DNA from: Desulfobacterales bacterium
GTDB taxonomy: Bacteria; Desulfobacterota; Desulfobacteria; Desulfobacterales; Desulfobacteraceae
Direction of reading: 5' to 3'
Length of the DNA stretch: 31,255 bases
Assembly: GCA_022361535.1 (NCBI GenBank)
Contig: JAKSAU010000215.1
Span: 1 to 31,255 of the forward strand
In this document: in pieces, positions 1 to 7,260 of the stretch
Position numbering within the stretch: position 1 is the first letter of the stretch
Layout: the number at the start of each line of letters is the position of its first letter
Position numbers and translations under genes: made by a program
The notes under the pieces: model-generated
What the model was told of the DNA's origin: nothing
The model's database searches: none
Seen by the model: only the letters and a program-made list of their open reading frames with translations

Positions 1-629
1 TGGCAGAAGCCATTAAAGAAGCCTGCCATACCGCTCATAATGTACCGGATTTCAACCATGAAGTGGATGAGGAAAAATATCCGAATACACGGCCTGTGAA
101 TCACAAGCAGGATATCAAATGGATCTGGCCGGAAGAATTCCACTATGCTTTCCCGTACAAAGAAGATGAATTCCTGGCTGAAAAATTTCATCATCTTCCC
201 ATCCCGGTGCTTTGTAACCACTGCAAGGAAGCTCCCTGCACCCAGGCTTGTCCCACCCAGGCAACGTTTAAACGTGCAGACGGCATTGTACTGATGGACT
301 ACCATCGCTGCATCGGCTGCCGGTTCTGCATGGCTGCCTGCCCATTTGGTGCAAGGTCCTTCAACTACAGAGATCCCCGCCCCTTTATCGCGGAAACAGA
401 TCCGGATTTCCCCACCCGCTGCAAGGGTGTAGTTGAAAAATGCAACCTGTGTGCGGAACGCCTTGCAAAAGGTGAACGCCCCCATTGTGAAGAGGCAAGT
501 GAAGGCGCCATTGTTGTCGGTGATCTGGAAGATCCTGAATCTGATATCCGTCACCTGCTGGCCGAACACTATACTATTCGGCGCAAGCAATCCTATGGCA
601 CTGAACCCAGCGTTTATTACATCGTTTAA
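1..629 (+). CDS. dsrO: DsrO-like periplasmic 4Fe-4S ferredoxin subunit (5' partial)
   Basis: The reading frame is open from the first full codon at base 3, so the gene starts upstream of the window and lacks its N-terminus, where family members carry a Tat signal. The fragment holds one cysteine of an N-terminal group (EACHTAHNVP, codon at base 24), then CX2CX4CX3C, CX2CX2CX3C (RCIGCRFCMAACPFG) and a CX7CX2C set with a further cysteine in ERPHC. These are the ligands of several [4Fe-4S] clusters in the HmcB/DsrO/NrfC ferredoxin family. The family passes electrons between periplasmic donors and an NrfD-type membrane subunit. The next gene, 11 bases on, is such a subunit of DsrP length, which favours DsrO of the DsrMKJOP complex over other ferredoxin/NrfD pairs. 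The dsrMKJ genes would lie upstream, outside the window, so the symbol is inferred from this pair. Confidence 0.85.
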   Translation, partial: AEAIKEACHTAHNVPDFNHEVDEEKYPNTRPVNHKQDIKWIWPEEFHYAFPYKEDEFLAEKFHHLPIPVLCNHCKEAPCTQACPTQATFKRADGIVLMDYHRCIGCRFCMAACPFGARSFNYRDPRPFIAETDPDFPTRCKGVVEKCNLCAERLAKGERPHCEEASEGAIVVGDLEDPESDIRHLLAEHYTIRRKQSYGTEPSVYYIV

Positions 630-640
630 GAGAGGCGAGT

Positions 641-1798
641 ATGCTTGAAATAGCTATAAAAGGAAGTAAAAACTATTGGTTATGGATTCTGTTCCTGCTC
701 GCCGTCATAGGCGCCGGGACAATTGCCTACATCGACCAGTTTGTTAACGGTCTGATGATCACCGGTATGAGCCGGGATGTTACCTGGGGATTTTACATTG
801 CTAACTTCACCTTTCTGGTCGGTGTTGCGGCCGGTGGTGTTATGGTAGTTATCCCCTATTACCTGCATGATTATGAGAGATTCCACAGGATCACTATCTT
901 AGGTGAATTCCTGGCTGTAGCCTCTTTGATCATGTGCCTGCTGTTCATCATTGTTGACCTTGGACAGCCTACCCGTATGTTGAACGTGCTGCTTTATCCT
1001 ACCCCCCACTCTATGCTCTTTTATGACATGATTGTTCTGAACGGTTACCTGTTCCTGAACATTGTGGTTGGCTGGAAAGTTCTTGAAGCAGAAAGAAACC
1101 AGGTGGAACCTGACTGGTGGGTTAAACCGCTGGTTTATGTTTCCATCCCGTTTGCCATTGGTATCCACACCGTAACAGCATTTTTGTACTGCGGTCTTCC
1201 CGGACGTGGATTCTGGCTGACAGCCATCCTGGCCCCAAGGTTTCTGGCATCTGCATTTGCTGCCGGACCTGCCTTTTTGATCATTCTTTGCTACATCATC
1301 AAAAAATTTACTAAGTTTGATCCGGGCTGGGAAGCTATGCAGACACTGTCAAAAATCGTCTGCTATGCTGTCATTGCAAACATCTTCTTCTTTTTCTGTG
1401 AAGTGTTTGTAGTTGCCTACTCCGGTATCCCCGGCCATGCAGCCCATCTGAAGTATCTATTCTTCGGATACCATGGATATGACATGATGGTGCCCTGGAT
1501 GTGGTCTGCCTTTATCCTTATGGGTGCTGGTGCCATTTTCCTGGTAATTCCAAAGTTTAGAACCAACGAAACCCTTCTGCCTTTCACCTGTGCCATGATT
1601 TTCATTGGTGCCTGGATTGACAAGGCTCTGGGTATGATTGCCGGCGGTTTTGTTCCGTCACCTCTGCATCATGTGACAGAGTATGCCCCCACAGGAAAAG
1701 AGATTGTGATTGCCCTTGCAGTTTGGGCCACAGGCTTTTTGGTTCTCACCATCCTGTACAAACTGGCAACAACTGTAAAAGAAGAGGTTCGCGGCTAG
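641..1798 (+). CDS. dsrP: DsrP, NrfD-family integral membrane subunit
   Basis: The 385-residue protein is almost entirely hydrophobic, with about ten membrane-spanning segments from residue ~12 to the C-terminus. It has the NrfD/PsrC-type pattern of conserved charged or polar residues between helices, such as DLGQPTRM near residue 106 and HTVTAFLYCGLPGRGFW near 177-193. Length and neighbour fit DsrP, the quinone-interacting subunit of the DsrMKJOP complex, which links the menaquinone pool to the DsrC/sulfite-reductase side of sulfate reduction. The start follows an AGAGGCGAG ribosome site and lies 11 bases after the dsrO stop. The gene is the last in its operon, because a strong terminator follows at 1830-1857. 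Another NrfD-like subunit (for example HmcC or QrcD) cannot be fully excluded without the upstream genes. Confidence 0.83.
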   Translation: MLEIAIKGSKNYWLWILFLLAVIGAGTIAYIDQFVNGLMITGMSRDVTWGFYIANFTFLVGVAAGGVMVVIPYYLHDYERFHRITILGEFLAVASLIMCLLFIIVDLGQPTRMLNVLLYPTPHSMLFYDMIVLNGYLFLNIVVGWKVLEAERNQVEPDWWVKPLVYVSIPFAIGIHTVTAFLYCGLPGRGFWLTAILAPRFLASAFAAGPAFLIILCYIIKKFTKFDPGWEAMQTLSKIVCYAVIANIFFFFCEVFVVAYSGIPGHAAHLKYLFFGYHGYDMMVPWMWSAFILMGAGAIFLVIPKFRTNETLLPFTCAMIFIGAWIDKALGMIAGGFVPSPLHHVTEYAPTGKEIVIALAVWATGFLVLTILYKLATTVKEEVRG

Positions 1799-1829
1799 TT
1801 ATATAAGCTTCGAATTTCATGCAATACCC

Positions 1830-1866
1830 AAAGGGGGCTTTGAAAAAAGCCCCCTTTGTATATTTT
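1830..1866 (+). terminator. Rho-independent terminator of the dsr operon
   Basis: A perfect 12-bp stem, AAAGGGGGCTTT (1830-1841) with AAAGCCCCCTTT (1846-1857), closes a GAAA loop and is followed by gtatattttt. It lies 32 bases after the dsrP stop and separates the dsr operon from the next gene. Confidence 0.9.
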
Positions 1867-1893
1867 TAAAGGTAAAACAACAAACAAGATAAA

Positions 1894-3540
1894 ATGGAAC
1901 CCTCTGCTTCCCCTAACATCATCCTGACGCCTGATGCCCCTTTAGAAAAGCTGAAAAACAAAATCCTTGCAGCTTTTTATCAGGAGGATATGGCTGAGGT
2001 CAGCAACTTGCTAGATCAGGTAATCGAGATTTCAAGAACGGCTTCTATTGGAGAAACAGATGAAAAGTATTTACGGCAGATCCTTATTGCGATCCGCCGG
2101 TTTAAAAATCAATTTGATGAAGGTATTAGCCTGACAATAACCGAGCAATACAGACAATTCCAAGTCATTTTAAGGGATAAAGCCAGGGATGCTGAGCCAT
2201 ACTACCTGGACTATACTACCTGGACCGAATGCTTAAACCTGAACACGTGGCAATGGACCCAACTTTTCACACAGGCAATCACCTTCCAGATGACTTCAGG
2301 CTGCTCAAATGTATGCCGTCGATGCAATGAATGGGCGTTGCCCAAGGTAAGGGGACATTTCACATTTAAAGCCGTGAACACGTTTATCCAAAACTTGTTG
2401 GATCATAAAAATTCAGACCTTGCATTGTATGGCGGGTCAGATCCTTTAGACTGGATAGATCCCCCCCATGACATCACCCATGTAATGGCACGCATGGCTG
2501 GGAAAAGTGAATTCAGCCTGTTGACAAAAATTCCAAAGGGTAAAGGTTCCCTTGCCAAAACCTTGGCAGAAGAAAGCGTTCCCATGTCCGTGAGCTTGAC
2601 CAGCAGGAACCGGGAGCGGATAAAACCACTTGAGCAGGAAATGGCCAAGCCCTTTACCAAACAGCATGCCACAAAAGACTTACTCATTCCTGCCTGCCTG
2701 GACGAAGATTTTGCCACAACTAAACCATCTATTACAGACAGCTACGGTACTGAAATTTCATTGGACGGAGCGTTTACAATCCTGCCCACATTCACCAGTG
2801 CTCTTCACCCATTTGGCCATAAAAAAATACCCATCGGCCGGAATACAAATTTTATCCCCTTAAAAAAACTGGGCCGCCCTGCCTTGCTGGTTGATTATTT
2901 CAAACCCCTGGAAGTGGTAACAAAAAATGGGACTATGGTCCTACCACACCTTTTGGACATACAGGTAGAAAACATTCTCTTGGACAATGGTGACTATGAT
3001 CTAACCCCACCCGGTATGAGAAGCGTGAAAGAATATTTTGAGATTTTTGATAGCAAAGCCAGACGACAACGCAAAAAAATGACTTTATCTGTTGTAAGAC
3101 GGTTCAAAAATGAAACTGGTACTCACACCAGATACCATGACCTTCCCCTTGATGAAAAAGAGGCCTTAAGAGATAAAATCCAAACCCATCTGGATTTTAC
3201 CAGGGAAAAACCTGTATTGTCTGCACGGGTGGCGGCCGCATCCTTTTTCCTGAATGCTGTTCGCTCATATCTGGAAGTCAGTCCAACTAAAGCTCAAATT
3301 ATCAAGCATCTGACTTACGATGAGTTTAAGCGCCTAAAATACAGAGCCCAACAACTTGATAAGGTCTATCTTAAAGATCTTTTTGGAGATCCTTCTCAAG
3401 ATGCCTGGATGATATTCAGAACAATTGCCTTAAGCCTTGTCCATGGGGAGTCTTTGGGATCTGTTGTAAATGACTTTTTAACAGCCTGCCAAGCTATATA
3501 TGACTCAGACAGGGACATATTTGCTACCAAACCCGGTTAG
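1894..3540 (+). CDS. Large radical-SAM-like protein of unknown function
   Basis: This 548-residue protein has a CX3CX2C motif (C137, C141, C144 in TSGCSNVCRRCNEW), the canonical cluster-binding pattern of radical SAM enzymes. It is followed by YGGSDPLDW (179-187), which resembles the GGEP-type SAM-binding motif, and by a VSLTSRN strand near 232-238. About 130 residues precede the cysteine motif and look helical. The 350-residue tail matches no family I recognise. No partner gene is obvious: it sits alone between the dsr terminator and a convergent MFS gene. The start is uncertain. The first ATG has no clear ribosome site, and ATG33 (base 1990) has AGGAGG only two bases upstream, which is too close to be ideal. 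The radical-SAM assignment rests on motif order only, and substrate and product are unknown. Confidence 0.7.
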   Translation: MEPSASPNIILTPDAPLEKLKNKILAAFYQEDMAEVSNLLDQVIEISRTASIGETDEKYLRQILIAIRRFKNQFDEGISLTITEQYRQFQVILRDKARDAEPYYLDYTTWTECLNLNTWQWTQLFTQAITFQMTSGCSNVCRRCNEWALPKVRGHFTFKAVNTFIQNLLDHKNSDLALYGGSDPLDWIDPPHDITHVMARMAGKSEFSLLTKIPKGKGSLAKTLAEESVPMSVSLTSRNRERIKPLEQEMAKPFTKQHATKDLLIPACLDEDFATTKPSITDSYGTEISLDGAFTILPTFTSALHPFGHKKIPIGRNTNFIPLKKLGRPALLVDYFKPLEVVTKNGTMVLPHLLDIQVENILLDNGDYDLTPPGMRSVKEYFEIFDSKARRQRKKMTLSVVRRFKNETGTHTRYHDLPLDEKEALRDKIQTHLDFTREKPVLSARVAAASFFLNAVRSYLEVSPTKAQIIKHLTYDEFKRLKYRAQQLDKVYLKDLFGDPSQDAWMIFRTIALSLVHGESLGSVVNDFLTACQAIYDSDRDIFATKPG

Positions 3541-3578
3541 CCTTTATATTTATTGAAATACGGAGGATGGCAGAAAAG

Positions 3579-4799
3579 CTACTTTTGTACTTTTCCGTTA
3601 TCTAAACCGCTTGATGAATTGTCCGGGTGCCGGGCTGTTCGCATCATATAAAGAGCCGCAGCAAGCCCTGTTGCAAGGAAAAACAAACCACCGCCAAGCA
3701 AAGCTGCAGGGACACCAATCCGGTCGGTCTGCCACCCTAAGACAGGGCCAAGAAGTACAAAGGCCAGCCGGATAATCAGACTTCGGATGGACATCACCGT
3801 CGCCCGGATATCAGAAGGCGTGATCTCGTTGATCTGGTTTCTTAAAACCGGTGTTGCCACACCGCGTACGCCATAAAAGACAAACAGAAAAAAAATACCG
3901 CCAATGGCACCGAAAAGCCCCATCAGGATATAACCTCCGGCTATTCCTGTTGTTATAAACAGTAAGGTGCCGTCTTTTCCAAAAAACCGTTCGGCCCGCC
4001 AGGCCTGCATGGAAACAAACCCGGTAAGCAGATTAAGCAATGGAATGAGAATACCGTACATGGCCAAAGGAAGTGCAATAGATGCAAAGTAGGGTTGAAC
4101 AAACCAGGCCATGGTCAAGGTGGCAGTACCCATGATCGAGGAATAAAGAATGGCGGCCTGCAACCCCTTGTTCTCTCTCATGGCATATCTGACAATTTTT
4201 AAAATCTGGGTAAAATTGGTCCTGCCGGTAAGTTTTTTTCTTTCTGGCTCAACCAGGGTAATGGCCGCCGGTACAGCAGTAAAAGCAATCAATGCCTGGA
4301 AGAAAAAAGGTGTACGAAGGCTTGCCATGGCCAAAAGAACTCCTAAGGGAGCGGCAATAGCTTCTGCAAAATTGCCTGCTGAAATTAACTTACCCTCGAC
4401 TTTAAGGTATTCTTTTTCCCTTTTGTCTGCCTGAAGGCTGTCATAAAGCAATGCAGAGTCAGAACCGGATATAAAACTTTGGCCCGCTCCAAGAATGACC
4501 TCACAGATCATAAAGGTCCAGAAACCTGATGCTGCACAATAAAGAGCAAACCCTAAAAAACCCAGGACCGACCCTAAAACAAGTGAGGCTTTCCTTCCCC
4601 ATACGTCCCCCAAATAACCGGACGGGACCTCAAGTACCACAACAGTAAAAGAGTAAAACGCCTTGAGCAGGAATAATTCCTGGGTGGCAAGACCGTTATC
4701 CTTGTAAAACAGAAAAAGGATGGGCATGGTCAGCATCAGCCACTTTGACAGCTTGATAATGTATAGCTTTGTTATATTAGACTGTGCCGCCTGAAACAT
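3579..4799 (-). CDS. MFS family transporter
   Basis: A roughly 406-residue membrane protein with about twelve hydrophobic segments. The MFS loop 2-3 signature is visible as GYLGDVWGRKASLVLG, in the first quarter of the protein and preceded by EVPS. This EVPSGYLGDxxGRK form is common in uncharacterised drug/proton antiporter-like MFS proteins, so export of a small molecule is likely but the substrate cannot be told. I chose the start at 4799 because GAGG lies five bases before that ATG. An in-frame ATG at 4820 would add seven residues and has no ribosome site. It converges with the radical-SAM gene, with 38 bases between the stops and no strong terminator seen there. Upstream is a gap with several palindromes that could hold its control sites. 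Confidence 0.85.
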   Translation of the reverse strand: MFQAAQSNITKLYIIKLSKWLMLTMPILFLFYKDNGLATQELFLLKAFYSFTVVVLEVPSGYLGDVWGRKASLVLGSVLGFLGFALYCAASGFWTFMICEVILGAGQSFISGSDSALLYDSLQADKREKEYLKVEGKLISAGNFAEAIAAPLGVLLAMASLRTPFFFQALIAFTAVPAAITLVEPERKKLTGRTNFTQILKIVRYAMRENKGLQAAILYSSIMGTATLTMAWFVQPYFASIALPLAMYGILIPLLNLLTGFVSMQAWRAERFFGKDGTLLFITTGIAGGYILMGLFGAIGGIFFLFVFYGVRGVATPVLRNQINEITPSDIRATVMSIRSLIIRLAFVLLGPVLGWQTDRIGVPAALLGGGLFFLATGLAAALYMMRTARHPDNSSSGLDNGKVQK

Positions 4800-5183
4800 A
4801 AGGTCCTCGTTAGGAATCATTAAAGGAACGGGAATATAGCAAATTTTTATTGGCGCGCCAATAGTTTTCCTTTAAAACCCCAGGGGTTAAATCGAAAGAA
4901 TAGTTCATTTGAAAACTATTCAAATCATGAAATCCTTAAACACTAGCGATGCATGATGCATCATTAAAAATGAATGCAGAGGCAGTTTCCAATTGGGTCC
5001 TACCTGAAATGTTTTATAAGGTTAGCCACCATGGTTCCTGCTCATAGCCTATTCCGCTTAGTGCAAATCATCAATTCATATACGATAGCCATGAATTTCG
5101 ATATGTTACGACTTGACCACAAGGGCTGTTTTCGTTTATAACAACGTCTGGATTTTTCAAAACAAACTAAAAGTTGAACTGAT
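4800..5183. other. Intergenic region with clustered small dyads
   Basis: No convincing gene is present in this stretch between the divergent MFS gene and the small exported-protein gene. Besides the palindrome at 4848-4863 it has AACCCC-A-GGGGTT (4876-4888), AATAGTT/AACTATT around an 8-base loop (4899-4920) and GATGCAT-G-ATGCATC (4948-4962). From 4963 to 5183 I see no clear promoter or structure. Confidence 0.5.
4848..4863. promoter_or_regulatory. 16-bp perfect palindrome upstream of the MFS gene
   Basis: TATTGGCGCGCCAATA is a perfect 16-bp inverted repeat without spacer, 48 bases upstream of the MFS start. It is GC-rich in an AT-rich gap, as expected of a dimeric-regulator operator, but no matching regulator is identified. 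Confidence 0.4.
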
Positions 5184-5612
5184 ATGAAACCAAATTTTAA
5201 TAAGATCAGCATTATTTCAATGCTTATAATATCCTGCCTGATATCCATACCCGGCATTTATGCATTTCATTTCACTGATTGGAAAAATGACACATTTTTC
5301 CAGGACACGGCTCAAAGGCAGGTTATCCCTGAATTCCAGGAAGACTCAAGAATCCTGGACAACAGGATACTGTTAAGAAAAGATAAAGAGATCACGGTAA
5401 ATAGAAGCAGGCTGGTTTTCAAAGGTGTGAAAGATAATCTTATCCATATGGATATATATCTGCTGGAACTTGATCCGGACTATGCCTATCGTCAAGTCTT
5501 CCCAATGGCAGACAATCAGAAAACCATTCGTGTGGGTGACTCCACCTTTGAAATTTTAAAAATTTCAAGGGGAACACTGCAGTTAAAACTCTTAGACCTG
5601 TACAAATCTTAA
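5184..5612 (+). CDS. Small exported or membrane-anchored protein, unknown function
   Basis: A 142-residue protein that I do not recognise. Residues ~8-28 (ISIISMLIISCLISIPGIYA) form one hydrophobic segment after a lysine-containing N-terminus, so it is a signal peptide (possible cleavage after IYA) or a single membrane anchor. The remaining ~114 residues are hydrophilic and rich in D, R and K, with strand-like patches (LVFKGV, MDIYLLELD, TFEILKI, TLQLKLLDLY), which suggests a small beta-rich periplasmic domain. There are no cysteines after the N-terminal segment. The ribosome site is weak. The gene stands alone: its 5' gap holds several palindromes and its 3' gap holds a candidate minus-strand small RNA. 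The consistent amphipathic pattern supports a real gene, but it could be lineage-specific. Confidence 0.6.
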   Translation: MKPNFNKISIISMLIISCLISIPGIYAFHFTDWKNDTFFQDTAQRQVIPEFQEDSRILDNRILLRKDKEITVNRSRLVFKGVKDNLIHMDIYLLELDPDYAYRQVFPMADNQKTIRVGDSTFEILKISRGTLQLKLLDLYKS

Positions 5613-5694
5613 CGGGGTCTCAACGGTCATAACGACCTGCTTGAGGTCATAAGAGAGTGTCCTGAAAACACCCGCAAAAAGCAAACCATACTAT

Positions 5695-5733
5695 GAAAAA
5701 AGAAGAGGCTGGGCCGCATCAAGCGGTCCAGCC
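5695..5733 (-). terminator. Rho-independent terminator, minus strand
   Basis: Read on the minus strand, GGCTGGACCGC (5733-5723) pairs with GCGGCCCAGCC (5717-5707), with one G-U pair, around a 5-base loop. TCTTCTTTTTT follows directly. It would end transcripts of the small RNA candidate and of the MarR-GNAT gene upstream. On the plus strand the hairpin has no T-rich tail. Confidence 0.8.
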
Positions 5734-5853
5734 CCATTGTTTCAGCATCATTGGCAGCATCAGGATCAGTAAGAGCAACAGTCAGTGGTTCAGAATTAAC
5801 AACCCAGTTAAGAGCATGAACATCAGATTGAACATCAACAAATGTACCGAACG
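5696..5853 (-). ncRNA. Candidate small RNA of about 158 nt
   Basis: On the minus strand a sigma70-like promoter (TTGACC at 5888-5883, 17-base spacer, TATTGT at 5865-5860) predicts a start near 5853. A terminator hairpin with a U-rich tail ends the unit near 5696. No standard gene lies between them. The unit sits after the stop of the MarR-GNAT gene, whose transcript would end at the same terminator. Inside is a 17-codon hydrophobic frame, MFNLMFMLLTGLLILNH (5835-5782), without a ribosome site. A second frame, open but lacking a start codon, has protein-like codon use and might be a gene remnant. The -10 box is only a moderate match, so this is a prediction. Confidence 0.4.
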
Positions 5854-5859
5854 AAAGCT

Positions 5860-5888
5860 ACAATAAATGTTCAAACCCAAAGGGTCAA
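5860..5888 (-). promoter_or_regulatory. Possible sigma70 promoter for the small RNA candidate
   Basis: The minus strand reads TTGACC (5888-5883), a 17-base spacer, then TATTGT (5865-5860). The -35 box matches five of six consensus bases and the -10 box four of six. Confidence 0.45.
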
Positions 5889-5932
5889 GAACTTTCTTTT
5901 TGCATACATAAAATCTATTATTCTATTCCTGT

Positions 5933-6847
5933 CTACAAATCAATGACCATCATCCTCTCACACTGATGATGTCCTGTATTACCAAGGGGTTCGTTAACTT
6001 TTCGTGCTCCCAGTTTAATATACAAATTCACTGCCTGAACCATTCTATCTATTGTCTCTATATACATTTTTTTATAACCAAATTCTGATGCAGCTGCTAT
6101 ACATTTTCGCATCAGAATTTCCCCCAGCCCTCTTCCGCGTGCCTGGGGGACAAAATACATTTTCTGGAATTCACACAAGCCTTTTTCAGAAGCTTTTAAC
6201 GGCCCAATGCCTGCTCCCCCAAGAACTTTATTCTGATCCAAAACAACAAAATAAATAGATTTAGGTTTTGAATATGCGCTATACATATCATACAATTCTT
6301 TATCGGCCGTGGGCCCACCTTCACCGCAGGTACTAAATTCCGCAGAAACCTTTTCGATTATCTTTCTTATGGCTGGATTGTCTTTTTTTTGAATTGGCCG
6401 GATCTGGAATTGCTCCTCTACCCTGGACAATTTTAAGGCTTTTGCATAATCTCGCATTCCTGCAAAAGCTGTATTAACCTGATCCTTATCCAAAAAAAAC
6501 AAGGCTTTTGCCACACGAGAGTCTGAGTATTGATTTATTTCTTCAACCTTTTTCCGGCCTGATTTTGTGAGTTTAACCGGTTTTTTTTTGCAGTCGTCAG
6601 GGTCAGGTACATCCTGCACCCAACCTTTTTTCTTTAATTTTTGTAGTGTTCTTGCAGTTGACGATCTGTTCAAGTTGAGAATCACAGACATCTGTCCGGC
6701 CGTTAGAATATCGTACTTGTCTATTTCAAGGAGCGCGTGGCCTTCTGCATAGCTTACCCCTGTTTTTGCACAATCAGATTCCAATAAGCCAAATTCTCTG
6801 ACAATTTCGCGTGACGCCTTTCTAATTACCTGTATTTCGGATTGCAT
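5933..6847 (-). CDS. MarR-type HTH / GNAT acetyltransferase fusion protein
   Basis: The 304-residue protein joins two domains. Residues ~1-145 form a MarR winged helix (LTAGQMSVILNLNRSSTARTL recognition region at 49-69, wing near 78-95 with PDPDDCKKKP). Residues ~147-304 form a GNAT N-acetyltransferase with the acetyl-CoA loop as QARGRGLG (235-242) and the family's usual late YIKLGARK segment (276-283). Such fusions are known in bacteria: the MarR part binds DNA and the GNAT part acetylates an unidentified small molecule or protein. I chose the start at 6847 because AGAGGG stands just before that ATG. An upstream extension to 6916 would overlap the promoter. A near-consensus promoter and a MarR-like palindrome lie directly upstream, suggesting autoregulation. 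Confidence 0.85.
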   Translation of the reverse strand: MQSEIQVIRKASREIVREFGLLESDCAKTGVSYAEGHALLEIDKYDILTAGQMSVILNLNRSSTARTLQKLKKKGWVQDVPDPDDCKKKPVKLTKSGRKKVEEINQYSDSRVAKALFFLDKDQVNTAFAGMRDYAKALKLSRVEEQFQIRPIQKKDNPAIRKIIEKVSAEFSTCGEGGPTADKELYDMYSAYSKPKSIYFVVLDQNKVLGGAGIGPLKASEKGLCEFQKMYFVPQARGRGLGEILMRKCIAAASEFGYKKMYIETIDRMVQAVNLYIKLGARKVNEPLGNTGHHQCERMMVIDL

Positions 6848-6864
6848 ACGCCCTCTTTTGATTT

Positions 6865-6883
6865 TTGTTGCACAATGCACCAA
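6865..6883 (-). promoter_or_regulatory. Possible MarR operator
   Basis: TTGTTGCACAATGCACCAA is a 19-bp imperfect palindrome in which TTG and TGCA on one side match TGCA and CAA on the other. It lies between the -10 box and the start codon of the MarR-GNAT gene, where binding would block transcription. Autoregulation is inferred from its position. Confidence 0.5.
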
Positions 6884-6893
6884 TAATTTAAAA

Positions 6894-6921
6894 ATTATAA
6901 TACTACACCGACACAAGTCAA
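6894..6921 (-). promoter_or_regulatory. Sigma70 promoter of the MarR-GNAT gene
   Basis: On the minus strand, TTGACT (6921-6916), a 16-base spacer and a perfect TATAAT (6899-6894) lie 47 bases before the start codon. Confidence 0.75.
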
Positions 6922-6978
6922 GGCAGAAACAATGATTTCCATTTTTTGGGAACTATACAGGGGGGTCTCTAATTTAGC

Positions 6979-7216
6979 GGCTCTTAAAAATATGCTCCCT
7001 TATAATGCAGGTAGATTAATTATCGTTAACACCCTCAAATGAAGGTATTGCCATTTGAGCACTTAGGCTCGCTAGTTATAAGGAGACGGCATCAGGCGGA
7101 TTTTTGAAAAAAATTCAGCAGCCGCTTCTTAGAACTAACGAGCCGGTTTTTGTTATAGGGGATACCCTTGTTCACCAAGGTCAATCGGAAATTAATTTTG
7201 AGAATTATTATAGATT
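6979..7216 (+). repeat. Dispersed hairpin repeat, copy 1 (decayed left arm)
   Basis: About 235 bases are shared with copies at 9446-9679 and 31016-31255, in the same orientation, with scattered mismatches. The core is an inverted repeat: left arm 7066-7085 (GGCTCGCTAGTTATAAGGAG) and right arm 7125-7144 (CTTCTTAGAACTAACGAGCC) around a 39-base loop. Here the left arm has several changes that break the symmetry seen in the other copies, so this copy appears degraded. It has no coding capacity. It fills most of the gap between the MarR-GNAT promoter and the PQQ dehydrogenase stop. Nothing else is seen in 7217-7260. Confidence 0.9.
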
Positions 7217-7260
7217 TAGCAGTTGACTGGAAATCAGGCTGAATAAAACGCCCTCATAAC

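Noticed and set aside
5693..5866. Plus-strand 57-codon frame starting MKKEEAGPHQ
   Set aside because: It has no ribosome site, an odd composition rich in S, N, I and R, and is better explained as the complement of the small RNA candidate and its terminator.
6848..6916. N-terminal extension of the MarR-GNAT protein to 6916
   Set aside because: The extension covers the operator-like palindrome and the -10 box, and the ATG at 6847 has a good ribosome site.
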